A program made the position numbers and the translations under genes. Shown here piece after piece: positions 20,916 through 31,063 of a DNA stretch of 52,937 nt. This stretch comes from an uncultured bacterium (GTDB taxonomy: Bacteria; Bacillota; Bacilli; Lactobacillales; Lactobacillaceae): NCBI GenBank assembly GCA_905214235.1, contig CAJMLF010000014.1, positions 1 to 52,937 on the forward strand, given 5' to 3'. Under the pieces are notes generated by a model. It was given only the letters and a program-made list of their open reading frames with translations. It was not told the origin of the DNA and searched no databases. Position 1 is the first letter of the stretch, and every line of letters begins with the position of its first letter.

Positions 20916-22094
20916 TTAGTCCTTGTACATGTAGTCCCGGGTCATCGGCAGGTTCTTGCCAGAAGGCCCCTTAGTGATCAAGAACTGGATAACATCGATG
21001 TTTCCGGATTCGAAGGAAGCGGCACATGCCTGCAGGTAGAGGTCCCACATCCGGGTGAAGCGTTCACCCATCATATCCTGGATCTGGTTCCGGTTGGCGT
21101 TGAAGTTGGCGTCCCAGATCTCCAGGGTGCGTTGGTAGTGGCGGCGCAGCATTTCCATGTCAGCCAGTTGCATGTGGTTTTCGACAATGTGACCAACCAT
21201 TTCTTGCAGGCCGGGAATGTAGCCACCAGGGAAGATGTACTTGTTGATCCAACCATTGTAGGCCCCACCCTGTTGCCGGGTGATTCCGTGAATGAGGGCC
21301 ACCCCGTTATTACTGAGATAGCGTTGAACGTCCTTGAAGTACAGGCCCAGGTTTTCCTTACCAACGTGTTCGAACATCCCCACTGAGGTGATGTAGTCCC
21401 AGGTCTGGTCACCGAGCTCCCGGTAGTCGAATAGCTTGACTTCGGCAACGTCTTCCAAGCCTTCGTCCTTAATCTTCTGTTGGACAAAGCGGAACTGTTC
21501 CTCACTCAGGGTGACCCCGGTGACCTTGAGGCCAAATTCCTTGGCGGCGGTCAGCATCAGGGTTCCCCAGCCACAACCAATGTCTAAGAGGGTCTTGCCA
21601 GGCTTCGGGTCCAATTTCTTCAGAATGTGGTGAACCTTGGCTTCCTGGGCCTTCGTCAGGTCATCCCAGTTGCCATCCGTGAAGTAGGCACATGAGTAGG
21701 TCATCGTGTCGTCCAACCAGAGCTTGTAGAAGTCGTTCCCCACGTCGTAGTGACTTTGGACGTCGGATTGACTTTCCTTTTCGGAGTGCCCTTGCTTTGG
21801 TAAGAACTTCCGGAACTTAGAGCTGCGCATGAAACTACCGGCGCTTTCGTAGGCGGATTCAATGAGCTTTTGGATGCTGCCATCGATTTCAATCTTACCG
21901 TCCATGTAGGCTTCTCCGAGGGCAATTGAGGCGTTCTTGGTAACATCACGAATCGGAATCTTCTCCTTAAAGGTGATGGTTACCTCGGGGTCGCCGTTAC
22001 CGTAAACCACGCTCTTGCCATCCCAGAAGACAACCTTAACTGGGATCGTAAATGAATGGCTTAGCAGTGACTTGTAGAACGTCTTTTCTAGCAT
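20916..22094 (-). CDS. cfa: Cyclopropane-fatty-acyl-phospholipid synthase
   Basis: Transfers a methylene group from S-adenosylmethionine to unsaturated acyl chains in membrane phospholipids; produces lactobacillic acid in lactobacilli. The protein has 392 residues. The N-terminal lipid-binding domain (1-110) is followed by the methyltransferase with [26 protein letters not shown] and the SAM loop [11 protein letters not shown] near residue 165, and by GMFEHVG and the [16 protein letters not shown] region. Monocistronic, convergent with the upstream dehydrogenase gene. Often induced by acid and in stationary phase; no specific site for that was seen. Confidence 0.95.
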   Translation of the reverse strand: MLEKTFYKSLLSHSFTIPVKVVFWDGKSVVYGNGDPEVTITFKEKIPIRDVTKNASIALGEAYMDGKIEIDGSIQKLIESAYESAGSFMRSSKFRKFLPKQGHSEKESQSDVQSHYDVGNDFYKLWLDDTMTYSCAYFTDGNWDDLTKAQEAKVHHILKKLDPKPGKTLLDIGCGWGTLMLTAAKEFGLKVTGVTLSEEQFRFVQQKIKDEGLEDVAEVKLFDYRELGDQTWDYITSVGMFEHVGKENLGLYFKDVQRYLSNNGVALIHGITRQQGGAYNGWINKYIFPGGYIPGLQEMVGHIVENHMQLADMEMLRRHYQRTLEIWDANFNANRNQIQDMMGERFTRMWDLYLQACAASFESGNIDVIQFLITKGPSGKNLPMTRDYMYKD

Positions 22095-22129
22095 TTCAAC
22101 GTTTCCTTCTTTCTCAAATTAATAGGATT

Positions 22130-22156
22130 ATTATAACACCCCGTAAATTAATTCAA
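22130..22156 (-). promoter_or_regulatory. cfa promoter
   Basis: Minus-strand TGT-TATAAT extended -10 (TATAAT at 22135-22130) with TTGAAT 15 bases upstream. Confidence 0.65.
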
Positions 22157-22229
22157 GGAAAAGAAGTTTCAAATCTCCCAAATATTTGAAAATCCTTATA
22201 TAATTATAATTATGAGAAAGGGTGATCAT

Positions 22230-23261
22230 ATGGTTGATGCTTGGCATCGCTTTATTAAAAATGTGGAGCTGCGACGGTTTGTAGTGCTCGCGATAATTAT
22301 CGTGGTCCTTTGGATGGTCCGGTCAATGATGAACATGATTTTGTTTACCTTTATCCTGACCTACATCGTCGTTAACTGGGTCCACCTGGTCCGACGGTGG
22401 CTTCCCAAACTATCGCCAGCCATCATTACGGTGGTGACCTACGTCCTGTTGCTTTTGCTATTGTACTTCGGGGTTACCAAGTACCTGCCAGTCCTGGTTC
22501 GCCAAATTATCAAAATGGTTAATTCGGTGGTGAAGTTCTACGAGACCAACGACACAACGGCCTTTTACCACTATATTAACCACTACGTCAGCACGGCGAC
22601 GATTATGAACCAGGTGAAGCATGGCATCTCACTCGCCGTCAGCACGCTGACCAGCATTGGGGTCGTGACTGCGACCTTCCTTTTGTCACTGATTTTGAGC
22701 TTCTTTTACACCTTGGAGCTTGACCAGATGGAAAGTTTCTCCCGGCTCTTCCTCGACAGCAAGTTCAGCTGGTTCTTCCAGGACGTGGCCTACTTCGGTA
22801 AGAAGTTTACCAATACCTTCGGGGTCGTCTTGGAGGCCCAATTCTTCATCGCCATCTGCAACACGGTGATTACAACGGTGTGCCTGACCGTGATGAAGAT
22901 GCCGCAGATTTTTGCGTTGGCGCTGATTGTCTTCATCTTCAGCCTGGTACCGGTTGCCGGGGTGATTATTTCTACGATTCCCCTCAGCTTGGTGGCCTAC
23001 TCTGTTGGCGGCCTGCGGGACGTGGTTTACATTATCATCATGGTGATCGTTATCCACGCCATCGAGGCCTACGTTTTGAACCCCAAGTTCATGTCCAGCC
23101 AGACCGATCTGCCAATCTTCTACACCTTCGTGGTTCTGCTGGTCAGCGAGCACTTCTGGGGTACCTGGGGTCTCATTGTCGGGGTCCCCATCTTCACCTT
23201 CCTGCTTGACATCCTCGGTGTTAAGTCGATTCACCACCACCGTAAGTCACGGCGAGCCTGA
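22230..23261 (+). CDS. AI-2E family transporter (YdbI/PerM type permease)
   Basis: Polytopic membrane protein of 343 residues with about 8 helices, including the typical long middle region (about 100-160) between helices and the late conserved segment LVPVAGVIISTIPLSLVAYSVGG, followed by HAIEAYVLNPKFMSSQTDLP, where NPK is a family mark. Relatives export AI-2 or act as Na+/H+ antiporters; which applies is unknown. I prefer ATG 22230 because AAAGGGTG lies at the right distance; an ATG 18 bases earlier has that site inside it. Confidence 0.85.
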   Translation: MVDAWHRFIKNVELRRFVVLAIIIVVLWMVRSMMNMILFTFILTYIVVNWVHLVRRWLPKLSPAIITVVTYVLLLLLLYFGVTKYLPVLVRQIIKMVNSVVKFYETNDTTAFYHYINHYVSTATIMNQVKHGISLAVSTLTSIGVVTATFLLSLILSFFYTLELDQMESFSRLFLDSKFSWFFQDVAYFGKKFTNTFGVVLEAQFFIAICNTVITTVCLTVMKMPQIFALALIVFIFSLVPVAGVIISTIPLSLVAYSVGGLRDVVYIIIMVIVIHAIEAYVLNPKFMSSQTDLPIFYTFVVLLVSEHFWGTWGLIVGVPIFTFLLDILGVKSIHHHRKSRRA

Positions 23262-23336
23262 GTCTTGTGTAATCCTGTACATTAATGGAAATTGAAAAGG
23301 AAAAACAAATTTATTACGAACAAAAATAGTAAATGG

Positions 23337-23420
23337 TGAGCAAGCTAATTATCCGCTTAGCAATGCCGTCATTACGGCCTCAATGAGCTAAAAAGGATCG
23401 TTGGCTTGCTCATTTTCTTT
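23337..23420 (+). terminator. Large multi-stem hairpin with T-rich tail (terminator or small RNA)
   Basis: TGAGCAAGC (23337-23345) pairs with 23404-23412; TAATTATCC (346-354) pairs with GGATCGTTG (395-403) with one mismatch; TTAGC pairs with GCTAA; and GCCGT-CATT-ACGGC (23365-23378) caps it. The tail is TTTTCTTT. At 76 bases it is much larger than an ordinary terminator. The spacer 23262-23553 holds no other recognisable gene; a single CGAAC at 23317 has no partner. Confidence 0.65.
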
Positions 23421-23553
23421 AAAATTGTTCACAAGGCAGCGAGCAAAGTGTGAAGGGGCACCAATGTGAGCAGTGATCAATCTTGTGCTTGTTTTCTGAA
23501 AAGATTAGAATTTAATTATAACGTAACTTGAAGGACAGACGAGGTGGATATAA

Positions 23554-25233
23554 ATGGAAAAACAATTACATGGTTCAGATGTCATCATCGATAGCTTACG
23601 CAAACACGGTGTTGACCTGGTATTCGGGATCCCGGGTGCTAAGATTGACCGCTTGTTTGAAGGCCTTGACGGCAAGGAAAGCACGGACGCACCAAAGCTG
23701 ATTGTCACCCGGCACGAGCAAAACGCGGTCTTTATGGCCCAGGCCTATGCCCGCTTGACTGGTAAGACCGGGGTGGCCATCAGTACTTCCGGTCCGGGGG
23801 TTGGTAACCTGACGACCGGGATCATGACGGCCAATGCAGAAGGGGACCCGGTCCTGGCCATCGGTGGTCAGGTCCAACGGAAGGACCTCCACCGTTTAAC
23901 TCACCAGAGCACCCCGTCTGCCGAAATTATGGCCCCAATCACCCAGTACAGTGCTGAAATCCAGGACCCGGACAACATTTCCGAAACGATGGCCAACGCA
24001 TTTGAGGCCAGCCAGGGTTCACCAAAGGGGGCGGCCTTTGTCAGCCTGCCGCAAGACGTTGACGATGCGGTCGTTAATGAAAAGCCCCTGCCAATCTACG
24101 AGGCCCCGAAGATGGGTCCCGTCGATGCCGATAACTTGGCAAAGTTAGTTGACCTGGTAAAGAACAGCAAGATGCCCGTCATCCTGGTCGGCCAACGGGG
24201 CGGTAACGAAGAGGTCACCGCTGCTTTACGGCAGCTCCTCCGGGACTACTCCTTCCCCGTTGTTGAAACCTTCCAGGCCGCGGGGGTTGTCTCCCGTGAC
24301 CTAGAGGAACAGTCCTACTTTGGCCGGGTGGGTCTCTTCCGCAACCAGGTTGGTGACCAGCTCCTCCAACAAAGTGACCTGGTAATCGCCGTTGGTTATG
24401 ACGCAATTGAATACGAACCACGGAACTGGAACAAGGAAGGACAACTGCGGATTGTCAACCTGGATACCCAACCGGCCCAGATTGACAACCACTACACTCC
24501 AATCATGCAGATGGTCGGTGACATTGCCACCAGCCTGAAGCAGTTTGACCAGCTGCTGAAGGGGTACAGCTACCCGGCAGCGGCCAAGAAGCAACTTGCC
24601 ACCTACAAGCAACAATTGGATAAGGACAAGCAGATTGAGGCACCCCAAAGTCATGGGGTCAGTCACCCGCTAGCGGTTGTCCAAGCCATTCAGGAAAATG
24701 TGACTGACGACATGATCGTTTCCTTGGACGTTGGTTCCCACTACATCTGGATGGCCCGGCACTTCCGTTGTTACCAACCGCGCCACTTGCTGATCAGTAA
24801 CGGGATGCAGACCCTCGGGGTAGGCCTGCCATGGGCAATGGTTGCCGCCATGCTCCACCCAGAACACAAGGCCGTTGCTGTCTGTGGTGACGGGGGCTTC
24901 CTCTTCTCCGGGGTCGAATTGGCTACGGCTGTCCAGCACCACCTGAACCTGGTAACGATTGTCTGGGACGATGGTGGTCACTACGACATGGTTAAGTTCC
25001 AGGAAGAAATGAAGTACCCAGAGGCTGCCGGGGTTAACTTCGGTAAGTGTGACGTTGTTAAATTCGCCGAAAGCTTTGGTGCTACTGGCCTGCGGGTTGA
25101 AAAACCGGCCGACCTGAAGAAGACCCTGCACAAGGCCTTCAACATTGATGGCCCCGTGGTGGTCGATGTTCCAGTCGACTACAGCAACAACAAGGACTTA
25201 GCAGCCCACTTGATTGATTCACAATTAGGTTAA
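23554..25233 (+). CDS. alsS: Acetolactate synthase, catabolic type
   Basis: Thiamine-diphosphate enzyme that condenses two pyruvates to 2-acetolactate, feeding acetoin production. The protein has 559 residues. Present are the catalytic glutamate in VTRHEQNAVFMAQAYARLTG near residue 50, STSGPGVGNLTTG, and the ThDP motif GDGGFLFSGVELATAVQHHLNLVTIVWDD near residue 450. Single-subunit form without a partner regulatory gene, and alsD follows with a one-base TAATG overlap, both arguing for the acetoin pathway rather than valine synthesis. Ribosome binding site ACGAGGTGG. Confidence 0.95.
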   Translation: MEKQLHGSDVIIDSLRKHGVDLVFGIPGAKIDRLFEGLDGKESTDAPKLIVTRHEQNAVFMAQAYARLTGKTGVAISTSGPGVGNLTTGIMTANAEGDPVLAIGGQVQRKDLHRLTHQSTPSAEIMAPITQYSAEIQDPDNISETMANAFEASQGSPKGAAFVSLPQDVDDAVVNEKPLPIYEAPKMGPVDADNLAKLVDLVKNSKMPVILVGQRGGNEEVTAALRQLLRDYSFPVVETFQAAGVVSRDLEEQSYFGRVGLFRNQVGDQLLQQSDLVIAVGYDAIEYEPRNWNKEGQLRIVNLDTQPAQIDNHYTPIMQMVGDIATSLKQFDQLLKGYSYPAAAKKQLATYKQQLDKDKQIEAPQSHGVSHPLAVVQAIQENVTDDMIVSLDVGSHYIWMARHFRCYQPRHLLISNGMQTLGVGLPWAMVAAMLHPEHKAVAVCGDGGFLFSGVELATAVQHHLNLVTIVWDDGGHYDMVKFQEEMKYPEAAGVNFGKCDVVKFAESFGATGLRVEKPADLKKTLHKAFNIDGPVVVDVPVDYSNNKDLAAHLIDSQLG

Positions 25234-25967
25234 TGAAAGGAAATGATCTTATCAGTACTTTGTACGAACACGGTACGTTAGCTTCTTTGATGGCTGGTAA
25301 CATGGACGGGACGATCACCGTTGCCGACCTGTTAAAACATGGTTCGACGGGAATTGGGACCTTTAACGGGCTCGATGGTGAGGTAATCATCCTCGATGGT
25401 GAGGTTTACCAGGCGGTATCTGATGGGCACGTTAACCACGTGACCGACCGGCAAGCTAAGATGCCATTTGCCTCGGTCCACACCCCAGAAGATCTGGAGA
25501 AGATTGAACTGTCTAATGTTGACTTCACGGCATTAAACGGCGACTTTGTTGAAAAGCACGCGCTGAAGAACGTCTTTGCCGCACTGCGGTTAAAGGGAAA
25601 GTTCAACCACGTCAAGGTGCGGATTGCACCTAAGCAGGAGAAGCCATACCCAAGCCTGCTGGAAGTTGCCAAGGGCCAACCAACGTTTACCAATGACAAC
25701 GTTGCGGGGACGATTATTGGTTACTACGCCCCAGAAATCTTTGGCAGTGTTACCGCGGCCGGTTGGCACCTCCACTTCATCAGTGATGACCGTCAGTTTG
25801 CTGGTCACCTCTTGGAGTTCAATGCGGACCAGTTGACTGGTGACCTGCAGATCTTTGATAACTTGCAGCAGCACATGCCGATTAACGACCAGGCATTCCG
25901 CCAGGGCGAGGTTGACATGGGGACCCTGCGGGATAGCATTGCCCAATCTGAAGGAAATAACGATTAA
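25233..25967 (+). CDS. alsD: Alpha-acetolactate decarboxylase
   Basis: Converts acetolactate to acetoin, removing pyruvate without acid formation. The protein has 244 residues. Features are LYEHGTLASLMAGNMDGTITVADLLKHGSTGIGTFNGLDGEVIILDGEVYQ in parts at the start, the metal-binding region TAAGWHLHFISDDRQFAGHLL near residue 170 with its two histidines, and a conserved acidic C terminus. The start ATG overlaps the alsS stop (TAATG). It forms a two-gene als operon; the LysR-type alsR is not nearby. Confidence 0.95.
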   Translation: MKGNDLISTLYEHGTLASLMAGNMDGTITVADLLKHGSTGIGTFNGLDGEVIILDGEVYQAVSDGHVNHVTDRQAKMPFASVHTPEDLEKIELSNVDFTALNGDFVEKHALKNVFAALRLKGKFNHVKVRIAPKQEKPYPSLLEVAKGQPTFTNDNVAGTIIGYYAPEIFGSVTAAGWHLHFISDDRQFAGHLLEFNADQLTGDLQIFDNLQQHMPINDQAFRQGEVDMGTLRDSIAQSEGNND

Positions 25968-25984
25968 AACGAGAATAAGGTATT

Positions 25985-26070
25985 AGCGCGCTCCGTGTGG
26001 CTATATGGGGCGATTGCCGGCAACGGGCCAGCAATTGTTCGTAATTAGACGCCAGGAACGCGCTTTTCTT
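25985..26070 (+). terminator. Long hairpin terminator of the als operon
   Basis: An 80-base interrupted stem: AGCGCG (25985-25990) with CGCGCT (26059-26064), TCC with GGA, GGC with GCC, and CGATTGC with GCAATTG near the tip; tail TTTTCTT. Confidence 0.75.
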
Positions 26071-26163
26071 GTGGAAGCCCTTTGACATAAGGACAGATAA
26101 CCGCTAAGCTGGAATAGCTAGTTGATTTTCAACTTAATTTAATGAATTATTCGTGAAAAGAGG

Positions 26164-26237
26164 TTTACGAACAGCAGAAAATACAGTATTCTATCATTAT
26201 AGTCGAACAATCAACTATGATGTGACAATAAAGTTCG
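26164..26237 (+). promoter_or_regulatory. fhs promoter and PurR-type operator
   Basis: TTTACG (26164-26169), 17 bases, TATTCT (26187-26192). Twelve bases on, CGAAC (26204-26208), 24 bases, GTTCG (26233-26237) forms an inverted pair of PurBox cores. The spacing equals that of two 14-base PurBoxes set 16 bases apart, as described for Bacillus PurR. The right half continues GTTCGTGT, as in purC. 25 bases separate it from the start codon. Confidence 0.7.
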
Positions 26238-26262
26238 TGTATAACGAAAGGGGACGATTGCA

Positions 26263-27924
26263 ATGATGACGGATATCGAAATTGCAGACCAAGCGGAAAT
26301 GAAGCCGATTAAAGAGGTCGCAGAAAAGATTGGCCTGGGTGAGGATGATATTGAGCAGTACGGAAAGTACAAGGCGAAGATCAGCCTCCCCGTCACGGCG
26401 CACCCGGACAAAAAGCACAAGCTAGTCTTGGTAACGTCAATCAACCCCACGCCAGCCGGTGAGGGGAAGTCAACCGTCCTCGTTGGTTTAGGGGATGCCT
26501 TAAACCAGCTGGGTCACCAGACCATCATTGCAATGCGGGAACCTTCGATGGGACCAGTCTTTGGAATCAAAGGTGGGGCCACCGGTGGGGGCTACAGTCA
26601 GGTCGTCCCGATGGAGGACATCAACCTTCACTTTACTGGTGACCTGCACGCCCTAACGAGTGCGAATAACACCCTGGCGGCCCTGGTTGATAACTACATT
26701 ATGCGTGGCAACGAGCTGGGCCTGGACCCCCGTCGAATTATCTGGAAGCGGGTTGAAGACGTTAACGACCGGGCCCTGCGAAACGTTGTCACCGGCCTGG
26801 GGGGCTTAATGCAGGGGGTTCCCCGGCAAACCGGCTTTGACATCACGGCTGCTTCTGAGTTGATGGCGATCCTGTGCCTGTCGACCGACCTGATGGACTT
26901 GAAGAAGCGAGTTGGGCGGATCGTTGTCGGCTACACCTATGACAAGAAGCCGGTCACGGTGGCCGAACTCGGCTTTGCGGACGCCATTACGATCCTTTTG
27001 AAAGACGCCATTAAGCCTAACCTTGTCCAGACACTGGACCACACCCCGACGATTATTCACGGTGGCCCGTTCGCTAACATTGCCCACGGCTGTAACAGTG
27101 TGCTGGCCACCAAGACGGCATTGCAGTTGGCGGACTACACCGTTACGGAGTCTGGCTTCGGTGCCGACCTCGGAGCGGAGAAGTTCATGGACATCAAGCG
27201 CCGGGTCCTGGGTAAGAACCCGGATGCGGTGGTAATCGTCGCTACGGTTCGGGCCCTTGAATATAACGGTGGTGCTGCCCTGGCTGATTTGAAAGACGAG
27301 CACCTTCCGGAATTGAAGAAGGGGATGGCCAACCTGAACCGCCACATCAAGAACATGCAGCGGTACGGTGTTCCCTTGGTGGTAGCCATTAACCACTTCG
27401 TCACGGATACGAAAGCCGAGATCAAACTGATCGAGGATAACTGTAAGGAACTCGGGGTCAACGTCGTGCCGGTGGACGCCTGGGCTAAGGGCGGTGCCGG
27501 AACGCAGGGCCTGGCCCAAGAGGTTGTCCGGTTGGCGGACCAGCAGAGTGACTTCCACGAGTTGTACAGCTTGGACGCGACCCCGGAAGAAAAGATTCGG
27601 ACAATTGCGACTAAGATTTACGGCGCCAAGGACGTTGAATTTAGTCGCGCTGCCAAGCGTCAGCTGAAGCAGTTTACTGAACTCGGCTGGGACAAGCTGC
27701 CGGTCTGCATCGCCAAGACCCAGTACTCCTTTACTGATGATAAGAGCCAGCTGGGGGCCCCAGAAGGCTTTACCTTCCACATCCGAAGCCTCGTTCCCAA
27801 GCTCGGCGCCGGCTTCATTGTCGCCCTATCCGGCAACATGATGACAATGCCGGGCCTGTCCAAGGTACCAGCGGCCGTTAACATGACCATTGATAAGGAC
27901 GGTAAGATTACTGGCTTGTTCTAA
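26263..27924 (+). CDS. fhs: Formate-tetrahydrofolate ligase
   Basis: ATP-dependent activation of formate to 10-formyl-tetrahydrofolate, the donor for PurN and PurH. The protein has 553 residues, normal size. The nucleotide loop is [20 protein letters not shown] near residue 65; [22 protein letters not shown] and [14 protein letters not shown] follow. Two ATG codons in a row; either may start. It stands alone between the als operon and purEKB, with its own PurR-type operator, so it is placed in purine synthesis rather than in acetogenic metabolism. Confidence 0.96.
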   Translation: MMTDIEIADQAEMKPIKEVAEKIGLGEDDIEQYGKYKAKISLPVTAHPDKKHKLVLVTSINPTPAGEGKSTVLVGLGDALNQLGHQTIIAMREPSMGPVFGIKGGATGGGYSQVVPMEDINLHFTGDLHALTSANNTLAALVDNYIMRGNELGLDPRRIIWKRVEDVNDRALRNVVTGLGGLMQGVPRQTGFDITAASELMAILCLSTDLMDLKKRVGRIVVGYTYDKKPVTVAELGFADAITILLKDAIKPNLVQTLDHTPTIIHGGPFANIAHGCNSVLATKTALQLADYTVTESGFGADLGAEKFMDIKRRVLGKNPDAVVIVATVRALEYNGGAALADLKDEHLPELKKGMANLNRHIKNMQRYGVPLVVAINHFVTDTKAEIKLIEDNCKELGVNVVPVDAWAKGGAGTQGLAQEVVRLADQQSDFHELYSLDATPEEKIRTIATKIYGAKDVEFSRAAKRQLKQFTELGWDKLPVCIAKTQYSFTDDKSQLGAPEGFTFHIRSLVPKLGAGFIVALSGNMMTMPGLSKVPAAVNMTIDKDGKITGLF

Positions 27925-27935
27925 GATAAGAAATT

Positions 27936-27970
27936 GCGCCCAGCTGGGTAAAACCAGTTCGGCGCTTTTT
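27936..27970 (+). terminator. fhs terminator
   Basis: GCGCC...GGCGC base with CTGG/CCAG above, loop GTAAAA, tail TTTTTATTT. Confidence 0.85.
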
Positions 27971-27971
27971 A

Positions 27972-28021
27972 TTTACTAATATTTATACGAACTTTATATT
28001 ATTAAATATCTATTTTGTTCG
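27972..28021 (+). promoter_or_regulatory. purE promoter and PurR-type operator
   Basis: TTTACT (27972-27977), 17 bases, TATATT (27995-28000). CGAAC (27988-27992), 24 bases, GTTCG (28017-28021) overlaps the -10 and start region, a position suited to repression. Confidence 0.68.
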
Positions 28022-28083
28022 TAAATGCTATTGAAGTGAGCCCGTTGATTTGGTATCCTTAAAGCAGTTTTTAAGGAGGTAAC

Positions 28084-28572
28084 ATGATGAGCAAAATTAG
28101 TGTTGTGATGGGCAGTAAGTCAGACTGGCCAACCGTTAAAGAAGCTTGCAAGATTTTGGACCAATTCGGTGTCGACTATGATAAGAACGTCATTTCCGCC
28201 CACCGGATGCCAAACGAAATGTTCGCCTTTGCCCAGGGGGCAGTTAAGAAGGGGACGAAGGTAATCATCGCCTGTGCCGGTGGTGCCGCCCACCTTCCGG
28301 GGATGATTGCCGCTAACACTCCGTTACCGGTGATCGGCATTCCCGGGCAAACTAAGGCCCTTGGCGGGATGGACTCGCTGCTGTCAATCGTCCAAATGCC
28401 AGCGGGAATTCCCGTTGCCACCACAGCAATCGGGGTTGCGGGCGCTAAAAACGCAGCACTGTTAGCTCTGCAGATCTTGGGGACCACTGATCAGGCAATT
28501 CAGGATCAGATTGTTGAATACCGGAAGCAGATGCACGACGCAGCAAAGGAAAGCGGTGCTCACCTTGACTAA
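28084..28572 (+). CDS. purE: N5-carboxyaminoimidazole ribonucleotide mutase
   Basis: Converts N5-CAIR to CAIR in the sixth stage of purine synthesis. The protein has 162 residues, the class I bacterial form. MGSKSDWPTVKEA, SAHRMPNEM (catalytic histidine near 44) and CAGGAAHLPGMIAANTPLPVIGIP are all present. Ribosome binding site AAGGAGG. It overlaps purK by about 8 bases, and the two act in sequence. Confidence 0.96.
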   Translation: MMSKISVVMGSKSDWPTVKEACKILDQFGVDYDKNVISAHRMPNEMFAFAQGAVKKGTKVIIACAGGAAHLPGMIAANTPLPVIGIPGQTKALGGMDSLLSIVQMPAGIPVATTAIGVAGAKNAALLALQILGTTDQAIQDQIVEYRKQMHDAAKESGAHLD

Positions 28573-29689
28573 GATGATTCAACAGGGCCAAACAATCGGT
28601 ATCATCGGTGGGGGTCAGCTCGGTCAGATGATGGCCCTCGACGCCAAGCAGACGGGGATGAAGGTCATTATCCTGGACCCGACGCCCCACTGCCCGGCTG
28701 GCCAGGTCGCCGATGACCAGATAGTGGCGGAATACGCTGACGTTAAGGCAATTGAGGAACTGGCCCGCCGGTCGGACGTCCTCACCTATGAGTTCGAAAA
28801 CGTTGACCTTAACGCCCTCCGTGACGTGGCCGATAAGGTTTACGTTCCCCAGGGCACCCACCTGCTGTACACCACCAAGAACCGGATCCGGGAAAAGACC
28901 TTCCTACGCAAGGCGGGCCTTAAAACCGCCCCGTTCATGCCGGTTAAGAACCAACAGGACCTGGAAAAGGCGGTGGCGGAGATTGGCTACCCCTGCGTGC
29001 TGAAGACCTGCGAGGGCGGCTATGATGGTCATGGCCAGGAGGTCCTTCACAGTGATCAGGACCTGACCAAGTGTGCAGAGATTCTCTCCACTAGAGACGC
29101 CATTCTCGAAGGGTGGGTACCCTTTAAGTTGGAATGCTCCGTCATGGTTGGTCGCAACGAAGACGGTGCAGTTACCGTCTTCCCCGTTTCGGAGAATATT
29201 CACCACGACGAGATTTTGCACATCAGCATCGTCCCCGCCCGCATCGCGCCTGAATTACAGGAACGGGCCCAGCAAATGGCCATTAAGATTGCCCACGCGA
29301 TTGACCTCCGGGGGATCCTGGGCGTCGAGATGTTCGTGGGAAACGATGGGGAGATTTACATCAATGAGCTGGCCCCGCGGCCGCATAATTCTGGCCACTA
29401 CTCGATTGAGGCCTGCAACTTCTCCCAATTTGCCATCCACAACCGGGCGGTCTGCAACTGGCCCCTCCCCAAGATTGAGTTGCTGCACCCGGTAATTATG
29501 GTCAACGTCTTGGGACAGCATGTGCAGGGGGTTCGCGAACAGATTCCCCAAAAGCCGAACTGGCACTTCCATGACTACGGCAAGGCGGAAGTCCGCCACA
29601 ACCGGAAGATGGGGCACGTGACGATCTTAACTGATGACTTTGCGGCCACCCTGAAGGAGATCGCAGATACCCACATTTGGGATGAATAG
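28565..29689 (+). CDS. purK: N5-carboxyaminoimidazole ribonucleotide synthase
   Basis: ATP-grasp enzyme that carboxylates AIR to N5-CAIR. The protein has about 374 residues: GIIGGGQLGQMMA at the N terminus, ATP-grasp core with CVLKTCEGGYDGHGQEV and EMFVGNDGEIYINELAPRPHNSGHYS, C-terminal domain to 374. The start is uncertain: TTG 28565 is taken; GTG 28556 has slightly better spacing to AAAGGAAAG, and ATG 28574 lies just after the purE stop. Same operon as purE; purB follows after 66 bases. Confidence 0.94.
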   Translation: MTKMIQQGQTIGIIGGGQLGQMMALDAKQTGMKVIILDPTPHCPAGQVADDQIVAEYADVKAIEELARRSDVLTYEFENVDLNALRDVADKVYVPQGTHLLYTTKNRIREKTFLRKAGLKTAPFMPVKNQQDLEKAVAEIGYPCVLKTCEGGYDGHGQEVLHSDQDLTKCAEILSTRDAILEGWVPFKLECSVMVGRNEDGAVTVFPVSENIHHDEILHISIVPARIAPELQERAQQMAIKIAHAIDLRGILGVEMFVGNDGEIYINELAPRPHNSGHYSIEACNFSQFAIHNRAVCNWPLPKIELLHPVIMVNVLGQHVQGVREQIPQKPNWHFHDYGKAEVRHNRKMGHVTILTDDFAATLKEIADTHIWDE

Positions 29690-29755
29690 GGCTTGGGAGA
29701 TTTCTCAACCTGTGCGATAATAACTGCAGAATAAACATAGAGAGGATTTTAACCG

Positions 29756-31051
29756 ATGATTGACCGTTATACTAGTCCAGAGATGAAGAAGATCTGGAGC
29801 TTAGAAACTCAGTACCAATGCTGGCTAGAAGTTGAAATTGCTGCTGACGAGGCCTGGAGCAAGCTGGGGCACATTCCGGCTGAAGACGTGGAAAAGATCA
29901 AGAAGAACGCCAAGTTTAGTGTCGAGGGGATCGCTGAAATTGAAGCTGTGACCCACCATGACGTGATTGCCTTTACCCGTGACGTCTCCAAGTCCCTTGG
30001 CCCAGAACGGAAGTGGGTCCACTACGGGATGACCAGCACCGACGTCGTTGACACCGCCCAGGGTCTCCGTCTGAAGAAGGCCAACGACATCCTCCGCAAG
30101 GACATTGATGACTTCATGGCCGTCTTAAAGGAAATGGCTGAAAAGTACAAGTACACCGTCTGCATGGGCCGGACCCACGGGGTACACGCTGAACCAACCA
30201 CCTTTGGTTTGAAGGCCGCCCGCTGGTACTCCGAAATGAAGCGGAACAAGGAACGGTTTGAACACGCCGCCCGGGGCGTTGAAGCTGGTAAGATCTCCGG
30301 TGCGGTGGGGACCTTCGCAGAAATCGACCCCTTCGTTGAGAAGTACGTTTGCGACCGCCTCGGCCTCCGTGCCCAGGAAATCTCAACCCAAGTTCTGCCA
30401 CGGGACCTGCACGCCGAATACATCGCCACGATTGCTTTGATTGGAACCAGCATGGAGGAAATGGCAACCGAAATTCGTTCCCTCCAACGGACCGAAATCC
30501 ATGAAGTCGAAGAGCACTTCGCCAAGGGACAAAAGGGCTCCTCAGCCATGCCCCACAAGCGGAACCCAATTGGCTCTGAAAACATCTGCGGTTGTGCCCG
30601 GGTCCTCCGGGGGCATGTTGTAACGGCCTATGAGGACGTCGCATTGTGGCACGAGCGGGACATTTCCCACTCCAGCGCAGAACGGATGATTTTACCCGAT
30701 TCGACTGCTCTTCTTGATTACATGCTCCGCCGGTTCGGCCGGATCCTGAAGAACCTGGACGTCTTCCCGGAGACGATGAAGAAGAATATGGATAAGACCC
30801 TTGGCCTGATTTACAGTGGTCGGGTCCTCCTCAAGCTGGTTAACAGTGGAATGAGCCGGGAAGCGGCTTACGACCTGATCCAGCCGTACACCGCGAAGTG
30901 CTGGGCAGAACAGATCCCGTTCCGCCCGCTGTTGGAAAAGGACCCAACAATTCAAAAGCAACTCACTAAAGAAGACCTGGACGACGCCTTTGACTACCAC
31001 TGGCACCTCCGCCACGTCGATGACATTTACAAGCGGGTTGGCTTGGACTAG
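29756..31051 (+). CDS. purB: Adenylosuccinate lyase
   Basis: Cleaves SAICAR to AICAR in IMP synthesis and adenylosuccinate to AMP. The protein has 431 residues, fumarase/aspartase superfamily. Motifs: [24 protein letters not shown] (catalytic histidine near 140) and the signature [16 protein letters not shown] near residue 262 with the catalytic serine. ATG after AGAGAGGA. A weak TAATAA about 40 bases upstream may give it extra expression, useful because the enzyme also serves AMP synthesis. Confidence 0.96.
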   Translation: MIDRYTSPEMKKIWSLETQYQCWLEVEIAADEAWSKLGHIPAEDVEKIKKNAKFSVEGIAEIEAVTHHDVIAFTRDVSKSLGPERKWVHYGMTSTDVVDTAQGLRLKKANDILRKDIDDFMAVLKEMAEKYKYTVCMGRTHGVHAEPTTFGLKAARWYSEMKRNKERFEHAARGVEAGKISGAVGTFAEIDPFVEKYVCDRLGLRAQEISTQVLPRDLHAEYIATIALIGTSMEEMATEIRSLQRTEIHEVEEHFAKGQKGSSAMPHKRNPIGSENICGCARVLRGHVVTAYEDVALWHERDISHSSAERMILPDSTALLDYMLRRFGRILKNLDVFPETMKKNMDKTLGLIYSGRVLLKLVNSGMSREAAYDLIQPYTAKCWAEQIPFRPLLEKDPTIQKQLTKEDLDDAFDYHWHLRHVDDIYKRVGLD

Positions 31052-31063
31052 TAAAAAAGGGAG

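Noticed and set aside
23317..23321. CGAAC motif (PurBox core) before alsS
   Set aside because: No partner at 24-base spacing and only 10 of 13 matches to the half-site.
23334..23387. Possible 17-codon leader peptide rich in Leu/Ile (MVSKLIIRLAMPS...) within the hairpin before alsS, suggesting leader-peptide attenuation
   Set aside because: No ribosome binding site precedes its ATG, and the neighbouring gene belongs to the catabolic acetoin pathway rather than branched-chain synthesis.
26037..26041. GTTCG inside the als terminator
   Set aside because: Explained by the hairpin stem; no partner half-site.
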